64,000 nt of DNA from JACCXG01 sp963785755 (GCA_963785755.1 CAWAXG010000032.1:124001-188000); one strand, 5' to 3'. Counted from the first letter of the stretch, positions 47,301 to 55,719 are shown. The notes: a model not told the origin generated them from the letters alone. Numbers and translations: made by a program.

Positions 47301-47859
47301 AAGCTCACGTGGATCTACGAGGTGCCGATCGGTCCCGGCAAGGCGATCGACGTCGATGGCGTGCTCGGACAGATCGTCGGTGGCTGGACGATGACGGGCA
47401 TCCACAACTACCGCAGCGGCGGCACGCTGAGCGTCTCGGACGGCCGGATCAACGGCGCCGGCTATCCCGTTCCGTCCCGACGTCGTGGCGGCGTGGATCA
47501 GGTCATCTACGACGGATCGGCGGTCGATCTCGTGAACGGCACGCCGTACCTGAACCCGGCCGCGTTCGCAACGCAGCCGTTGTCGGCGCAGGGCATTCCG
47601 AGCCGCGATCGGAACGGCACCTGCCGATCCTCGACGTTCGCGGGCCGGCGCTGTACCACCGAGGATCTCGGGTTCCTCAAGCGCTTCGTGCGTCGGCGAC
47701 CGGAGTGCCGATTTCAGAGTGGACATCATCAACGCTGTTCAATCGCTCGGGCCTGGGCGGCCCGAACACCGACGTGTCGAGCCCGAACTTCGGCCGGATC
47801 TTCGCCGTAGGGATCAGGGGCGCGGCGCATTGCAGCTGTCGCTCAGGGCGACCTTCTAG
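44343..47859 (+). pseudogene. Oar-like TonB-dependent receptor, many frameshifts
   Basis: The protein is recognisable along its length but split over all three frames. In order: signal (VVAAWLLCGGIAHAQ), carboxypeptidase-regulatory-like domain (SQFNGTVTDSAGGVLVGATVVVTNVETNVESRATTTDAGVYVLPYL), plug (ITE, VVTVTAPV, QFIFSSLPGTTGGTFEGSINGGRNYSHEILIEGIPLG, EFGGGQTAVANFVVKSG, TNDFHGSGAFYLQDSSMDARP). Then come barrel strands (KLSFFINREWRERNN, KIGLTNQPDTTFPRF, HSIKTGFEGRFYYLESD, DFYVQDDYKVSSKLTLNLGVRW, RLGVAYAVSPQMAISAGY). It ends LQLSLRATF and TAG at 47857, with the classic final Phe. I count more than ten frame changes, and few internal stops within the correct frames. It would import a sugar polymer or peptide if repaired. 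Confidence 0.85.
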
Positions 47860-47870
47860 GAGTTGCCATT

Positions 47871-47891
47871 CCGGGGGACTTCGTCCCCCGG
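47871..47891 (+). terminator. hairpin after the TonB receptor
   Basis: A perfect CCGGGGGAC-TTC-GTCCCCCGG stem-loop begins 12 bases after the receptor stop. There is no T-run, so it may be an mRNA 3' stabiliser or a factor-dependent stop rather than a classic terminator. Confidence 0.55.
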
Positions 47892-47902
47892 ACTCTATTA
47901 CG

Positions 47903-48000
47903 GTCAACTCCCAACTCCCCCGCCTCCGCGCGCGAGGGTCGCCGCGCTACGGCGAGGCCTCGCCAGAGCTCGTCGGGGGCGTGACGATCCGACGAGCGGC
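47903..48000 (-). repeat. dispersed intergenic repeat, copy 2
   Basis: The inverted counterpart of 36913-37011: GTCAACTCCCAACTC, CGCCTCCGCGCGC, GGCGAGGCCTCGCCAGAGCTC, CGACGAGCGGC. CAACTTCCAACTCCC words continue to 48025 and TTGGGAGTTGGAGTTGG appears at 48112. It fills the gap between the TonB receptor and the TPR gene. Confidence 0.85.
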
Positions 48001-48147
48001 GGCGGGCAACTTCCAACTCCCAAATTGGAGTCGATCGAACCATCTGGGTGAAACACCGGCGCCGGGGCATATCGCAGCGACTTTCACCCGGTTCTCTCGA
48101 GCCATTCGTTTTGGGAGTTGGAGTTGGATGTTGGAGTGACATAAGTC

Positions 48148-49038
48148 ATGACCATCCTGCTTGCCCTCGCCATCTTCGCCGGCGGCCAGGACTGCCAGGA
48201 GGCGCAGGCGCTCGCGCGGAAGGCGTACGACGAGCGGCGCTACGATCGCGCCGTCATCCAGTTCACTCGTGCCGTGACCGAATGCGGCCCGGGCGCACCA
48301 CTGCTTCTCGCACTCGCCCAGGCGCAGCTGCTGGCGCAGCAGCCCGCCGACGCGGTCGCATCGCTCGATCGCATCACCGCTGAAAACCCGGAATACATAT
48401 CCGCCTTGAAGGTGAAGGCCAGGGCGCTATATCTCCTCGCCCGCGACGCCGACGCGGAAGAGACGCTGAAACGCGCCGCGGCGCGCGCCCCCGACGACGC
48501 CGAGATTCCGTACAATCTCGGCCGCATCTACTACCAGCAGAGCCGGCACAAAGAGGCCGCCGACGCCTTCCGGCGCGCGACGGCGCTCGACCCGCGCGCC
48601 TATAGAGCGTGGGACAACCTCGGTCTGGCATCGGAAGCGCTCGGCGATGTCGCGCAGGCGCAGCAGCATTACCTCAAGGCGCTCGCGCTCGTTCACAAGG
48701 ACCATCCCCGCTACGACGTCGTCTACGCCAACTTCGCGGAGCTGCTGATCAAGCTCGGCGATCCGCAACGCGCGTTCGATCTGGCGGCCGAGGCGGCACA
48801 GCGCAATCCCGACGAGGCGCGCAACTTCTTTCTTACGGGGAAGGCGCTCGTGCAACTTGGGCGCAGCGACGTCAGCGTGCGCTGGTTCGAGCAGGCGATC
48901 AAGCTGAACCCCGACTACCCCGAGCCGCACTATCTGCTGGCGCAGGCCTACCGCAAGCTCGGACGCGCCGAAGATGCGGACCGGGCGCTGAAGTCGTTTC
49001 AGGCGGCGTCAGCACGCGCGCCAAAGGAGCGCCGCTGA
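48148..49038 (+). CDS. TPR protein of the uptake island
   Basis: The 296-residue protein is mostly tetratricopeptide repeats: EAQALARKAYDERRYDRAVIQFTRAV, PEYISALKVKARALYLLARDADAEETLKRAAARAPDDAEIPYNLGRIYYQQSRHKEAADAFRRATALDP, AYRAWDNLGLASEALGDVAQAQQHYLKAL and PDYPEPHYLLAQAYRKLGRAEDADRALKSF. The N-terminus (TILLALAIFAGGQDC) may be a signal or lipoprotein leader with Cys16. It ends two bases before the next CRTAC1 gene, so they are one operon. TPR proteins in such islands are thought to scaffold the secreted CRTAC1 partner. Confidence 0.88.
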   Translation: MTILLALAIFAGGQDCQEAQALARKAYDERRYDRAVIQFTRAVTECGPGAPLLLALAQAQLLAQQPADAVASLDRITAENPEYISALKVKARALYLLARDADAEETLKRAAARAPDDAEIPYNLGRIYYQQSRHKEAADAFRRATALDPRAYRAWDNLGLASEALGDVAQAQQHYLKALALVHKDHPRYDVVYANFAELLIKLGDPQRAFDLAAEAAQRNPDEARNFFLTGKALVQLGRSDVSVRWFEQAIKLNPDYPEPHYLLAQAYRKLGRAEDADRALKSFQAASARAPKERR

Positions 49039-49040
49039 CC

Positions 49041-50735
49041 ATGCGGCCGCTGATCCTGGCGAGCGCGATGCTGATCGCCGGCAGCATCCGCATCCTGCCG
49101 TCCACCTCGCGCGTCACGTTCACCGACGTGACCGTCGCGTCCGGGATCACCTTCCGCCACGCCGCGTCGAAGACGAACGTCAAGTTCCTGCCGGAAACGA
49201 TGGGCGGCGGCGGCGCGGTCTTTGATGCCGACGGCGATGGGCGGCTGGATCTGTTCTTCACGAACGGCGCGGCACTCAGCGTCGACACGACGTCCGCGCG
49301 GCCGCCGGACAAGCGCGAGCCTCGGTTCTGGAATCGGCTCTATCGCAACCTGGGCGGCTGGAAGTTCGAGGACGCGACCGCGCGATCGGGGCTGGCCGGC
49401 ACCCGCTACGACTTCGGCGCCGCCGCGGCCGACTACGACAACGACGGCGACGTCGACCTGCACGTCACCGGTCTTGGCGGCAACACCCTCTACCGCAACG
49501 ACGGGAGCGGTACGTTCACCGATGTCACGGCGTCAGCGGGAGCCACGGTATCCGGATGGCCGTCGAGCGCTGCGTTCCTGGACTACGACCACGATGGCCG
49601 CCTCGATCTGTACGTCGGCCGGTATCTCGCCTGGTCGTGGGACGTGAATCCAGTCTGCACTTCGGCGGACGGTACCACGCGCGCCTATTGCCACCCGCGG
49701 CAGTTCGCGCCCGTTCCCGCCGTGCTCCTGCGCAACAACGGCAACGGGACCTTCCTCGATACGTCGGCCGCGAGCGGCATCGCCGCTCATCCGGGGAAGG
49801 CGCTCGGCGCCGCGATTCACGATTACGACCGCGATGGCCGCATCGACCTCTTCGTGGCCAACGACTCGATGCAGCAGTTCCTGTTCCGGAACACGGACCG
49901 CGCTACGTTCCAGGAGATCGCGCTCCAGGCCGGCGTCGCCTACGACGACGACGGGCGGAGCTTTGCCGGGATGGGCGCCGACGTCGAGGATTACGACAAC
50001 GACGGCTGGCCGGACGTGATCGTGACCACGCTCAGTCTGGAGCGCTACGCACTGTTCCGCGCGACCGGACGCGGCGGTTTCGAGTACGCCTCGCATGCGA
50101 GCGGGATCGGCCGCGCCACGCTCCAGGGTTCGGGATGGGGGACGAAGTTCGTGGACTTCGACAACGATGGACGGCGCGATCTGTTCGTCGCGCAGGGCCA
50201 CGTCCTCGATACGGTCACACGTGCGCGCCAGGGCTTCGATTATCTCCAGCCGCCGCTGATGCTGCGCAACGAGGGTCCCTCGTTCGCCGATGTCTCCGCC
50301 TCGCTCGGGCCGGCATTCGCCCGCCCGGCCGCCGGCCGCGGCGCCGCCTTCGCCGATCTCGACGACGACGGCGACATCGACATCGTCATCGCCAACCTCG
50401 ACGCCGCGCCGGTGCTGTTGCGCAACGAGGGGGGCAATGCCAGCCACTGGCTGACGGTGTCACTTCGGGGCACGCAGTCGAACCGGCCTGGCATCGGCGC
50501 CGTCGTGACCATCGAGGACGATCAGGGTCGCCTGCAGTCCGGGATCTGCTCGACCGCATCGAGCTATCAGTCCGCAAGCGATCGCCGCGTGCACTTCGGG
50601 CTCGGCGACGCGAAGACCCTGCGGCGCGTCGACGTGCGGTGGCCGAGCGGGGTGCAGCAGGTGCTGAAGGACGTGGGAATCGACCGCATCGTCGAGATCG
50701 TCGAGCCGGTAGCGGCGAATCAAAAAGCGCCCTAG
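49041..50735 (+). CDS. CRTAC1-family protein (VCBS repeats plus ASPIC/UnbV domain), intact
   Basis: The 564-residue exported protein starts at ATG 49041 (RPLILASAMLIAGSIRIL signal). VCBS/FG-GAP Ca-loops repeat throughout: VFDADGDGRLDLFFTNG, DYDNDGDVDLHVTG, DYDHDGRLDLYVG, DYDRDGRIDLFVAND, DYDNDGWPDVIV, DFDNDGRRDLFVAQG and DLDDDGDIDIVIANL. The UnbV domain comes last: RPGIGAVVTIEDDQGRLQSGICSTASSYQSASDRRVHFGLGD and VDVRWPSGVQQ. It is a shorter relative of the protein at 42567 and the third Ca-loop repeat protein in the window (another at 58653). It is coupled to the TPR gene. Confidence 0.93.
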   Translation: MRPLILASAMLIAGSIRILPSTSRVTFTDVTVASGITFRHAASKTNVKFLPETMGGGGAVFDADGDGRLDLFFTNGAALSVDTTSARPPDKREPRFWNRLYRNLGGWKFEDATARSGLAGTRYDFGAAAADYDNDGDVDLHVTGLGGNTLYRNDGSGTFTDVTASAGATVSGWPSSAAFLDYDHDGRLDLYVGRYLAWSWDVNPVCTSADGTTRAYCHPRQFAPVPAVLLRNNGNGTFLDTSAASGIAAHPGKALGAAIHDYDRDGRIDLFVANDSMQQFLFRNTDRATFQEIALQAGVAYDDDGRSFAGMGADVEDYDNDGWPDVIVTTLSLERYALFRATGRGGFEYASHASGIGRATLQGSGWGTKFVDFDNDGRRDLFVAQGHVLDTVTRARQGFDYLQPPLMLRNEGPSFADVSASLGPAFARPAAGRGAAFADLDDDGDIDIVIANLDAAPVLLRNEGGNASHWLTVSLRGTQSNRPGIGAVVTIEDDQGRLQSGICSTASSYQSASDRRVHFGLGDAKTLRRVDVRWPSGVQQVLKDVGIDRIVEIVEPVAANQKAP

Positions 50736-50916
50736 TCGCCGTATTTGGATTCTGTACAGGAGCACGGGAGGAAGGGAGGCAAGTTGTAACGGGCGCAATT
50801 GCTCTGGCCGCGTTCGTGGGCTACTATCCAGCCAGTCACAGGTCGTCGGATCCGGCCCCTGGTCAACCCTCTGAAGTTCCGGGTTCGAAGCGTAACGAGG
50901 ACACCATGACCTTCCC

Positions 50917-51963
50917 GTGCCGCCGCCTCGCACTCGGCCAGCTGCTCTCCTGCTTGCCGGCATCGTCTCGTGCAACAAGAGTCCGACCAGCCCGGAAGGC
51001 GGAACGCGAACAGGCACGTTCTCCAGCCTGACACTGACCGCGCCTTCAGAGATCGCCCCGGGCGAGTCGGTTCAGCTGACTGCGAAAGTCGTCAGATTCG
51101 ATGGTTCGGTCGAGGACGTGACCGGCCAGGCACAGTGGACGGTTGGATCCTCGACCTCGGTTCTTTCACTCACAGCGACCGGTCACGCGACGGCGGGCGA
51201 TCGTGGAATCGGCGTGGTCACGGCGCGCTTCGCCGGCCTGGCGGCGGACGCGACGATACTGGTCCTTCCGCGTGGCACCTTCCGGCTCTCGGGAAGAATC
51301 ACCGCGGACAGCGTCGGCCTCGATGGCGTGAAGGTTACGGTAGTCGAGGGCGTCGGCAAAGGTTTGACTGCAGGCACCGACGCCTCCGGTCACTACGATC
51401 TGTTCGGGGTGGCGGGCCCTGTGCGTATTCGGGCGGGCCGCGACAACCATCTCGATGACATCCAGGAGATCGACGTCACAGCACATCGATCGCTCGACTT
51501 TGCGCTCAGAGCGTTTCGCCCGCGGGACGACTATAGCGGCCTCTACACGTTGACGCTCATCGCCGGCCGCTGTGGAGGTCGCTACCCGGAGGCGGGAAAG
51601 AAACGTGTCTATACGGCACGCGTCCAGCAGACCGGGGCCAACCTGCAGGTGTTCCTGTCAGGCGCCGACTTCTACCTCGGGAGCGGCAGCTTCAAGGGTG
51701 TGGTTTCGGGAACCGGTGTGATCACCTTTGTCATCGAGCCGTTAAATCCCTGGGACTACCATCAGTTCGACTTGATCGAGCGCCTCCCCGACGGCACCGG
51801 CCTCATCGTCAGCGGAGACATCACCGGGAGAAGTGCGGCCGCGGGCATTTTCGGCAGAGGAGACGCGACTCGTCCTGAGGATGGCGGTCAAGCATACATA
51901 TGGGTGAACAGCGACTCTGCCAGCTGGTGCCGCATCGACCGCTTCGATCTGGAGCCACGCTAG
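50917..51963 (+). CDS. lipoprotein with Ig-like and carboxypeptidase-regulatory-like domains
   Basis: From GTG 50917 the protein has a lipoprotein signal (PAALLLAGIVSC, Cys near residue 19) and a bacterial Ig-like domain (SLTLTAPSEIAPGESVQLTAKVVRFDGSVEDVTGQAQWTVGSS... LSLTATGHATAGDRGIGVVTARF). A carboxypeptidase-regulatory-like beta domain follows (TFRLSGRITADSVGLDGVKVTVVEGVGKGLTAGTDASGHYDLFGV). The C-terminal 150 residues (YTLTLIAGRCGGRYPEAGKKRVYTARV... FYLGSGSFKGVVSGTGVITFVIEP) form an unknown beta domain. An ATG at 50906 with AACGAGGA upstream is in another frame, so the true start may involve one indel. It is probably surface-anchored. Confidence 0.8.
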   Translation: MPPPRTRPAALLLAGIVSCNKSPTSPEGGTRTGTFSSLTLTAPSEIAPGESVQLTAKVVRFDGSVEDVTGQAQWTVGSSTSVLSLTATGHATAGDRGIGVVTARFAGLAADATILVLPRGTFRLSGRITADSVGLDGVKVTVVEGVGKGLTAGTDASGHYDLFGVAGPVRIRAGRDNHLDDIQEIDVTAHRSLDFALRAFRPRDDYSGLYTLTLIAGRCGGRYPEAGKKRVYTARVQQTGANLQVFLSGADFYLGSGSFKGVVSGTGVITFVIEPLNPWDYHQFDLIERLPDGTGLIVSGDITGRSAAAGIFGRGDATRPEDGGQAYIWVNSDSASWCRIDRFDLEPR

Positions 51964-52000
51964 TGATCCAATGAAGGCGTCGCTGCTGTCCACCAGATCC

Positions 52001-52043
52001 GTCGTGCCTTCGTGACGTCGTGCCGTCGTGCGGGCGCGAAGCG
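52001..52043 (+). repeat. GTCGTGCCTTCGTGACGTCG short-word repeat, copy 1
   Basis: GTCGTGCC and GTGACGTCGTGCC words alternate, then CGTCGTGCGGGCGCGAAGCG. The inverted counterpart is at 55781-55813 with a further direct copy to 55863. It lies downstream of the lipoprotein gene. Confidence 0.8.
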
Positions 52044-52146
52044 CACACTCGTGTCTTCTGAGCACTCGAGGGCCGATTCGATCGAGTCGCGGACCTGCCC
52101 GTGAGGAGCGCGATATGATGCTGCGCGTGCCATCACGGGAGAGCGT

Positions 52147-53038
52147 ATGACCGAATCGCCTCGAGTGCTCGTTGCCGGCGCCACGGGTCAGCTCGGTCGT
52201 GTCATCGTTCGCAAACTGCTCACGTCCGGCACCAGGGTGCGCGCGCTCGCACGGAACCGTGATGCCTTGTCCCGCCTCGCGTCCGGCGCGGAAATCGCGC
52301 CGGTGGACCTTCGCGACGTGCCGAAGCTGACCGACGCGTGCCGCGGCGTCGACCACATCGTCGCCACCGCCAACAACAACATGGGCAAGGGACCCACCAG
52401 CCCGTCGCGCATCGACCTGTCCGGCTTACCAGAACCTCTGCGCGGCCGCCCGCAACACCGGCGTGCGCCGGTTGATTTACGTGTCGTACAAGGGCGTCGC
52501 TCAGGACGCGCCGGTCGACATCTTCCGCATCAAGTGGTACATCGAGGATGCCATCCGGCGAAGCGGCGTGCCCCACGTCATGCTGCGGCCGACCGCCTTC
52601 ATGGACACCTGGATCGATGAAATCATCGGGAAGGGCATCCGTGAGAAGGGCGTCGCCACGATCTTCGGCGACGGCAACCGGATCGCCAACTACATCGCGG
52701 TTGACGACGTCGCCGAGTTCGCGGTGAAGATTGTCGCGCGCCCGGAAGTCGTGAACGAGGCGGTCGACGCCGGCGGTCCGTCCGACGTGTCCCAGAACCA
52801 CCTCGCGACGCTGCTCGAGCGCCGCTTCAAGACCTCAGGCAAGCGCCGGCACGTCCCGGCCGCCGCGATGCGCCTGCACCCCATCGTGAAGCCTTTCAAC
52901 GAAGTCGCGGCGAGGTTGATGACGCTGGGCCTGTTCTCGGCCACGGAAGCGCCGCCGTTCCCGGGATGGAAGCAGTCCGCCGATCGGTTTGGCGTCACGC
53001 CGCAGACCGTCGAGACCTACGTCGAGCGGATGACGTAG
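52147..53038 (+). CDS. NmrA/SDR-type NAD(P)-binding reductase, one frameshift
   Basis: The ATG at 52147 opens ESPRVLVAGATGQLGRVIVRKLLTSGTRVRALARN, an extended-SDR/NmrA Rossmann motif (GATGQLG). It continues to DHIVATANNNMGKGPTSPSRIDLS near 52420. There the frame changes to YQNLCAAARNTGVRRLIYVSYKG, then FRIKWYIEDAIRRSGVPHVMLRPTAFMDTW, IFGDGNRIANYIAVDDVAEF and SDVSQNHLATLLERR to the stop. It is a complete 297-residue atypical SDR when joined. It may act as a redox sensor or on a quinone or flavonoid-like substrate; there is no neighbour to narrow this. Confidence 0.82.
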
Positions 53039-53059
53039 CGGTAGGTCGCGGAGCCCTTT

Positions 53060-53225
53060 CACGAGGCGCGGATCAGCACGGATCTGCTTCCTCAGAACCT
53101 TTAAGTCCTCCCGTCCTCCCTGTGAAATCTAGGATCGGCGCGAATGGTCGGATTCGTCACGAGCGCGGATTACGCGGATTCTCGCGGATTGCTCGTGCTC
53201 ATTCACGAATCGCGGATCAGCACGG
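53060..53225. repeat. CGCGGATCAGCACGGATC words plus CCTCCCGTCC half-hairpin
   Basis: GCGGATCAGCACGGATCTGC (53069) and GCGGATCAGCACGGACGC (53212) are copies of one word, with GCGCGGATTACGCGGATTC between them. TCCTCCCGTCCTCCCTGTGA at 53105-53124 is the right arm of the 12893-12949 hairpin family. There is no gene in 53039-53233. Confidence 0.75.
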
Positions 53226-53233
53226 ACGCTTCG

Positions 53234-53803
53234 TCAGCGGCGGCGGCGCTCGATCACGGCCTCGGCGATCCGTATCAGCGCGCCGACTGCCGCCCGGCGC
53301 GTATCGTTCGACCGGCGAGGCGGATCTTCGGCGCGGTCGTCGCGTCGATCGGGCGCTCTGCCCGCCGCAATCGATGGTTCGACGCGCCGGGCGAACATGA
53401 ATCGCTCCACCAGATACGGATCGGACAGGCTGGTCCGCCGAACGCGGCCGTGCCGCTTGCTCGCCTCGATCATCATGCCGCCGCCTTCGTAGAGGCCGAC
53501 GTGCGTGACCAGCGACTTGCGCGCGTCGGTCGAGAAGAACAGCAGGTCGCCGCGCTGCAACCGTCTGCCGGCCGGGTCGCCCGACCTGGACTGGCTGATG
53601 GCCCGCCGTGGAATCTCGACACCGACCTGCTGATAGACATGCTGCGTGAGGCCGGAGCAGTCGAATGAGTTGGGCCCTTCAGCGCCCCACACGTACGGCC
53701 GTCCAATCAGCCTGGACGCGAGATCCACGGCGTCGCGCGCGAGCGCGTCGGATGCAAGGAGCAGGAGGCACACCGGTACCGCGTACATGATTCGGGAAAT
53801 CAT
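53234..53803 (-). CDS. secreted NlpC/P60 (C40) cysteine peptidase
   Basis: The 189-residue protein has a signal peptide (IMYAVPVCLLLLASDALA) and a compact NlpC/P60 domain. AVDLASRLIGRPYVWGAEGPNSFDCSGLTQHVYQQVG has catalytic Cys49, GDLLFFSTDARKSLVTHVGLYEGGG has His101, and MIEASKRHG has the third polar residue near 116. It cleaves peptidoglycan peptide bonds, typically D-Glu-mDAP. The C-terminal 50 residues are Arg-rich and disordered. There is no SH3 or LysM targeting domain. Confidence 0.92.
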   Translation of the reverse strand: MISRIMYAVPVCLLLLASDALARDAVDLASRLIGRPYVWGAEGPNSFDCSGLTQHVYQQVGVEIPRRAISQSRSGDPAGRRLQRGDLLFFSTDARKSLVTHVGLYEGGGMMIEASKRHGRVRRTSLSDPYLVERFMFARRVEPSIAAGRAPDRRDDRAEDPPRRSNDTRRAAVGALIRIAEAVIERRRR

Positions 53804-53984
53804 GGGTCACCTGTCTCGACGCGGCAGACTTGAGGCGGGGTTCGCGAGCCGGGCCGAGGCAAGAAAAACGCCAGATTGTCGCTGCGGTTTTTGCGGTGTT
53901 TTCAGCGGTGTGTCGATCCGTCGCGCGGATGAGGTGTCGCGCGGCGGAGACGGTACTGGTTTCTTCGAGCAGTCTGCGGAGAAA

Positions 53985-54052
53985 TCGGCGACTCGTGAAT
54001 CAGCGCGAGTATCCGCGCCAATCCGCGACTCGTGGCCAGATCAAGAGTCCGC
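53985..54052. repeat. CGACTCGTGAATC / ATCCGCG words
   Basis: CGACTCGTGAATCAGCGCGAG, then AATCCGCGACTCGTGG and CAGATCAAGAGTCCGCG: degenerate copies of the word that forms the array at 54490-54777. It lies at the 3' side of the DUF1772 gene on the minus strand. Confidence 0.75.
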
Positions 54053-54057
54053 GAAGC

Positions 54058-54483
54058 TCACCCGGCCAGGCCCACCAGTAACAGCACGAACGCCACCGCG
54101 CTCAGGATGCTGCGCACCGCATGAAGGCGCCCCCACCGCAGCAGCAGCGCTGCGGCGCGCATCGCACGCGGATCGAGAGCCGGATCGAGCAGCTGGTGGT
54201 TGGTCGGGAGGATCACGATGAGCGTGAACGGGACGACAGCTCCGAGCAGAATCGCGCCCAGCGCCAGCCAGACATCGCCCCGAGTCCATGCCGCCGACAG
54301 GCCGCTCACGCAGCCCGCGACGGCGAGCGACGCCTGCAAGACCGTGGCCCGGCGATAACTCGGGGCGAACTGCCGCAGGGCGAGCTCCGTGCCGCACGAC
54401 ATGCGCGCGGGATGCTCGACTGCGTTGATATAGATCGCCGCACCGGCGAACAGTCCGCACAGTACGGAACGATCAGCATCCAC
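54058..54483 (-). CDS. DUF1772 (anthrone oxygenase-like) membrane protein
   Basis: The 141-residue protein fits the DUF1772 family: LFAGAAIYINAVEHPARMSCGTELALRQFAPSYRRATVLQASLAV, with the family's Y-x-N-x-V-E-H-P-A-R motif. Helices are at WLALGAILLGAVVPFTLIVILPTNHQLLDPALD and HAVRSILSAVAFVLLLVGLAG, with the second family motif (L-P-T-N). Some fungal relatives are anthrone oxygenases; the bacterial role is unknown. The N-terminal helix is slightly short. Both sides are packed with ATCCGCG-type repeats. Confidence 0.8.
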   Translation of the reverse strand: MDADRSVLCGLFAGAAIYINAVEHPARMSCGTELALRQFAPSYRRATVLQASLAVAGCVSGLSAAWTRGDVWLALGAILLGAVVPFTLIVILPTNHQLLDPALDPRAMRAAALLLRWGRLHAVRSILSAVAFVLLLVGLAG

Positions 54484-54489
54484 ATCGGA

Positions 54490-54777
54490 TCTCCCAGGCT
54501 CGAAACGATCCGCGAGTCGTGACCAGACCGAGACCCGCGTCGATCCGCGACTCGTGACCAGATGAAGAGTCCGCGAATCCGCGCAATCCGATCGAGCAGT
54601 CCGCTCATCCGCGATTCGTGAATCCCGAGGAATCCGCGAGATCCGCGCATCCGCGATTCGTGATGAGCCCGAGCCATCCGCGAGGTCCGCGTAATCCGCG
54701 ATCGTGAGACGGATCCGCGTCGATCCGCAACTCGTGAGAATCTGAGATCCGCGACCCGTGGAAGAATCCGCGCCCCG
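54490..54777. repeat. degenerate tandem array of ATCCGCGA(C/T)TCGTGA words
   Basis: About 290 bases are made almost only of units such as GATCCGCGAGTCGTGACCAG, GATCCGCGACTCGTGACCAG, GAGTCCGCGAATCCGCGCAA, ATCCGCGATTCGTGAATCC and CGCGAGATCCGCGCATCCGC. The period is irregular (about 25-45 bases). It fills the whole gap between the DUF1772 and isomerase genes on the minus strand, so it is read into mRNA or covers the DUF1772 promoter. Confidence 0.92.
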
Positions 54778-54780
54778 CCC

Positions 54781-55719
54781 TCAGACCGTCGCCGGCGCGG
54801 CGGCCGCCGGCGGCATCCGGAACGTCTTCTTCACGTACTCGATGTTGGCGCGGGTGTCGGCGACGATGTCCTTCGACGGCGAGCCGGTCTCGAGCACGTA
54901 CCAGCCGCGGTAACCGATCTTGTAGAACTCCTCCGCCATCCGCGGCCAGTCCAGCTTGCCGCCCTGGCCCGACATCAGCATGTTGGCGTTCTTCACGTGA
55001 ATCTGGTGGATCCGCTTGCCGAGCATCTGCGGCTCGGCGTAGATGTCCTTCACGCGGGGTACGATGTTGTGCGCGTCATAGTAGACGGCCACGTAGTCCG
55101 AGCCGATGGCGTCGACGATCTTGATGTTGTCCTCGGCCGAGATCCAATCTTCGAGCGCGACGACGACGCCGTAGCGCTCGGCGTAGCGCGCCACCTCCTT
55201 CATCATCGTGACGAAGGTGTCGACCTGCGCCTGGCTCGCCATGTCGATGTGGCTGTCGCCGAGAATCGGCAGCAGGATGTTGTTGGTGCCGATGTTGTGG
55301 GCGATCTCCACCGCCTCGGCGAGGAGAATCGCGAAGGCCGGGTTGGTGTGCATCGGCAGCCGCGCCTTGCCCGGGTTGCCGATCGCGAGCGAGCAGATCT
55401 GGATGCCGTTCTCGAGCGCGGCGCGCTTGAACTCGTTCTGCGTCTTCGCATCGCGCAGCGTCGGCGTCTTGCCGTCGGTCGGATACTGCACGCTGACCTG
55501 AATGCCGTCGAGGCCAATCTCGCGCGCCAGCGCGATCTTGGCGATGTCGCCCCGCTGCCCCAGGTTCCAGTCGGTCATCCCGACCCGGACCGGTATGGGG
55601 TTGACCGTTTCCTTCGTCTGCGGTGCCGGCTTCGCGGTCTGGGTCTGGCCCTGCGCCAGCGCCGGCAGCGCCGCCGACGCGATCGTGGCGTGTTTGACGA
55701 AATCGCGGCGAGTCAACAT
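54781..55719 (-). CDS. Tat-exported sugar phosphate isomerase/epimerase (TIM-barrel)
   Basis: The 312-residue protein starts at ATG 55719 with a Tat signal (LTRRDFVKHATIASAALPALAQ), preceded by AGGAGCC. The AP-endonuclease-2-like TIM barrel follows: VRVGMTDWNLGQRGDIAKIALAREIGLDGIQVSVQ, LLPILGDSHID, VVALEDWISAEDNIKIVDAIGSDYVAVYYDAHNI (metal Glu and Asp-His), HQIHVKNANMLMSG and GWYVLETGS. It isomerises a keto-sugar in the periplasm. Together with the adjacent exported Gfo/Idh dehydrogenase, and the DUF1080 protein elsewhere in the window, it fits a periplasmic 3-keto-sugar pathway. Confidence 0.9.
   Translation of the reverse strand: MLTRRDFVKHATIASAALPALAQGQTQTAKPAPQTKETVNPIPVRVGMTDWNLGQRGDIAKIALAREIGLDGIQVSVQYPTDGKTPTLRDAKTQNEFKRAALENGIQICSLAIGNPGKARLPMHTNPAFAILLAEAVEIAHNIGTNNILLPILGDSHIDMASQAQVDTFVTMMKEVARYAERYGVVVALEDWISAEDNIKIVDAIGSDYVAVYYDAHNIVPRVKDIYAEPQMLGKRIHQIHVKNANMLMSGQGGKLDWPRMAEEFYKIGYRGWYVLETGSPSKDIVADTRANIEYVKKTFRMPPAAAAPATV

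Noticed and set aside
44343..47859. Programmed ribosomal frameshifting in the TonB receptor
   Set aside because: There are too many changes, in both directions, without slippery heptamers or a shared stimulatory structure.
54490..54777. Possible CRISPR array
   Set aside because: Units are degenerate and of uneven period, there are no unique spacers of constant length, and no cas gene is near.
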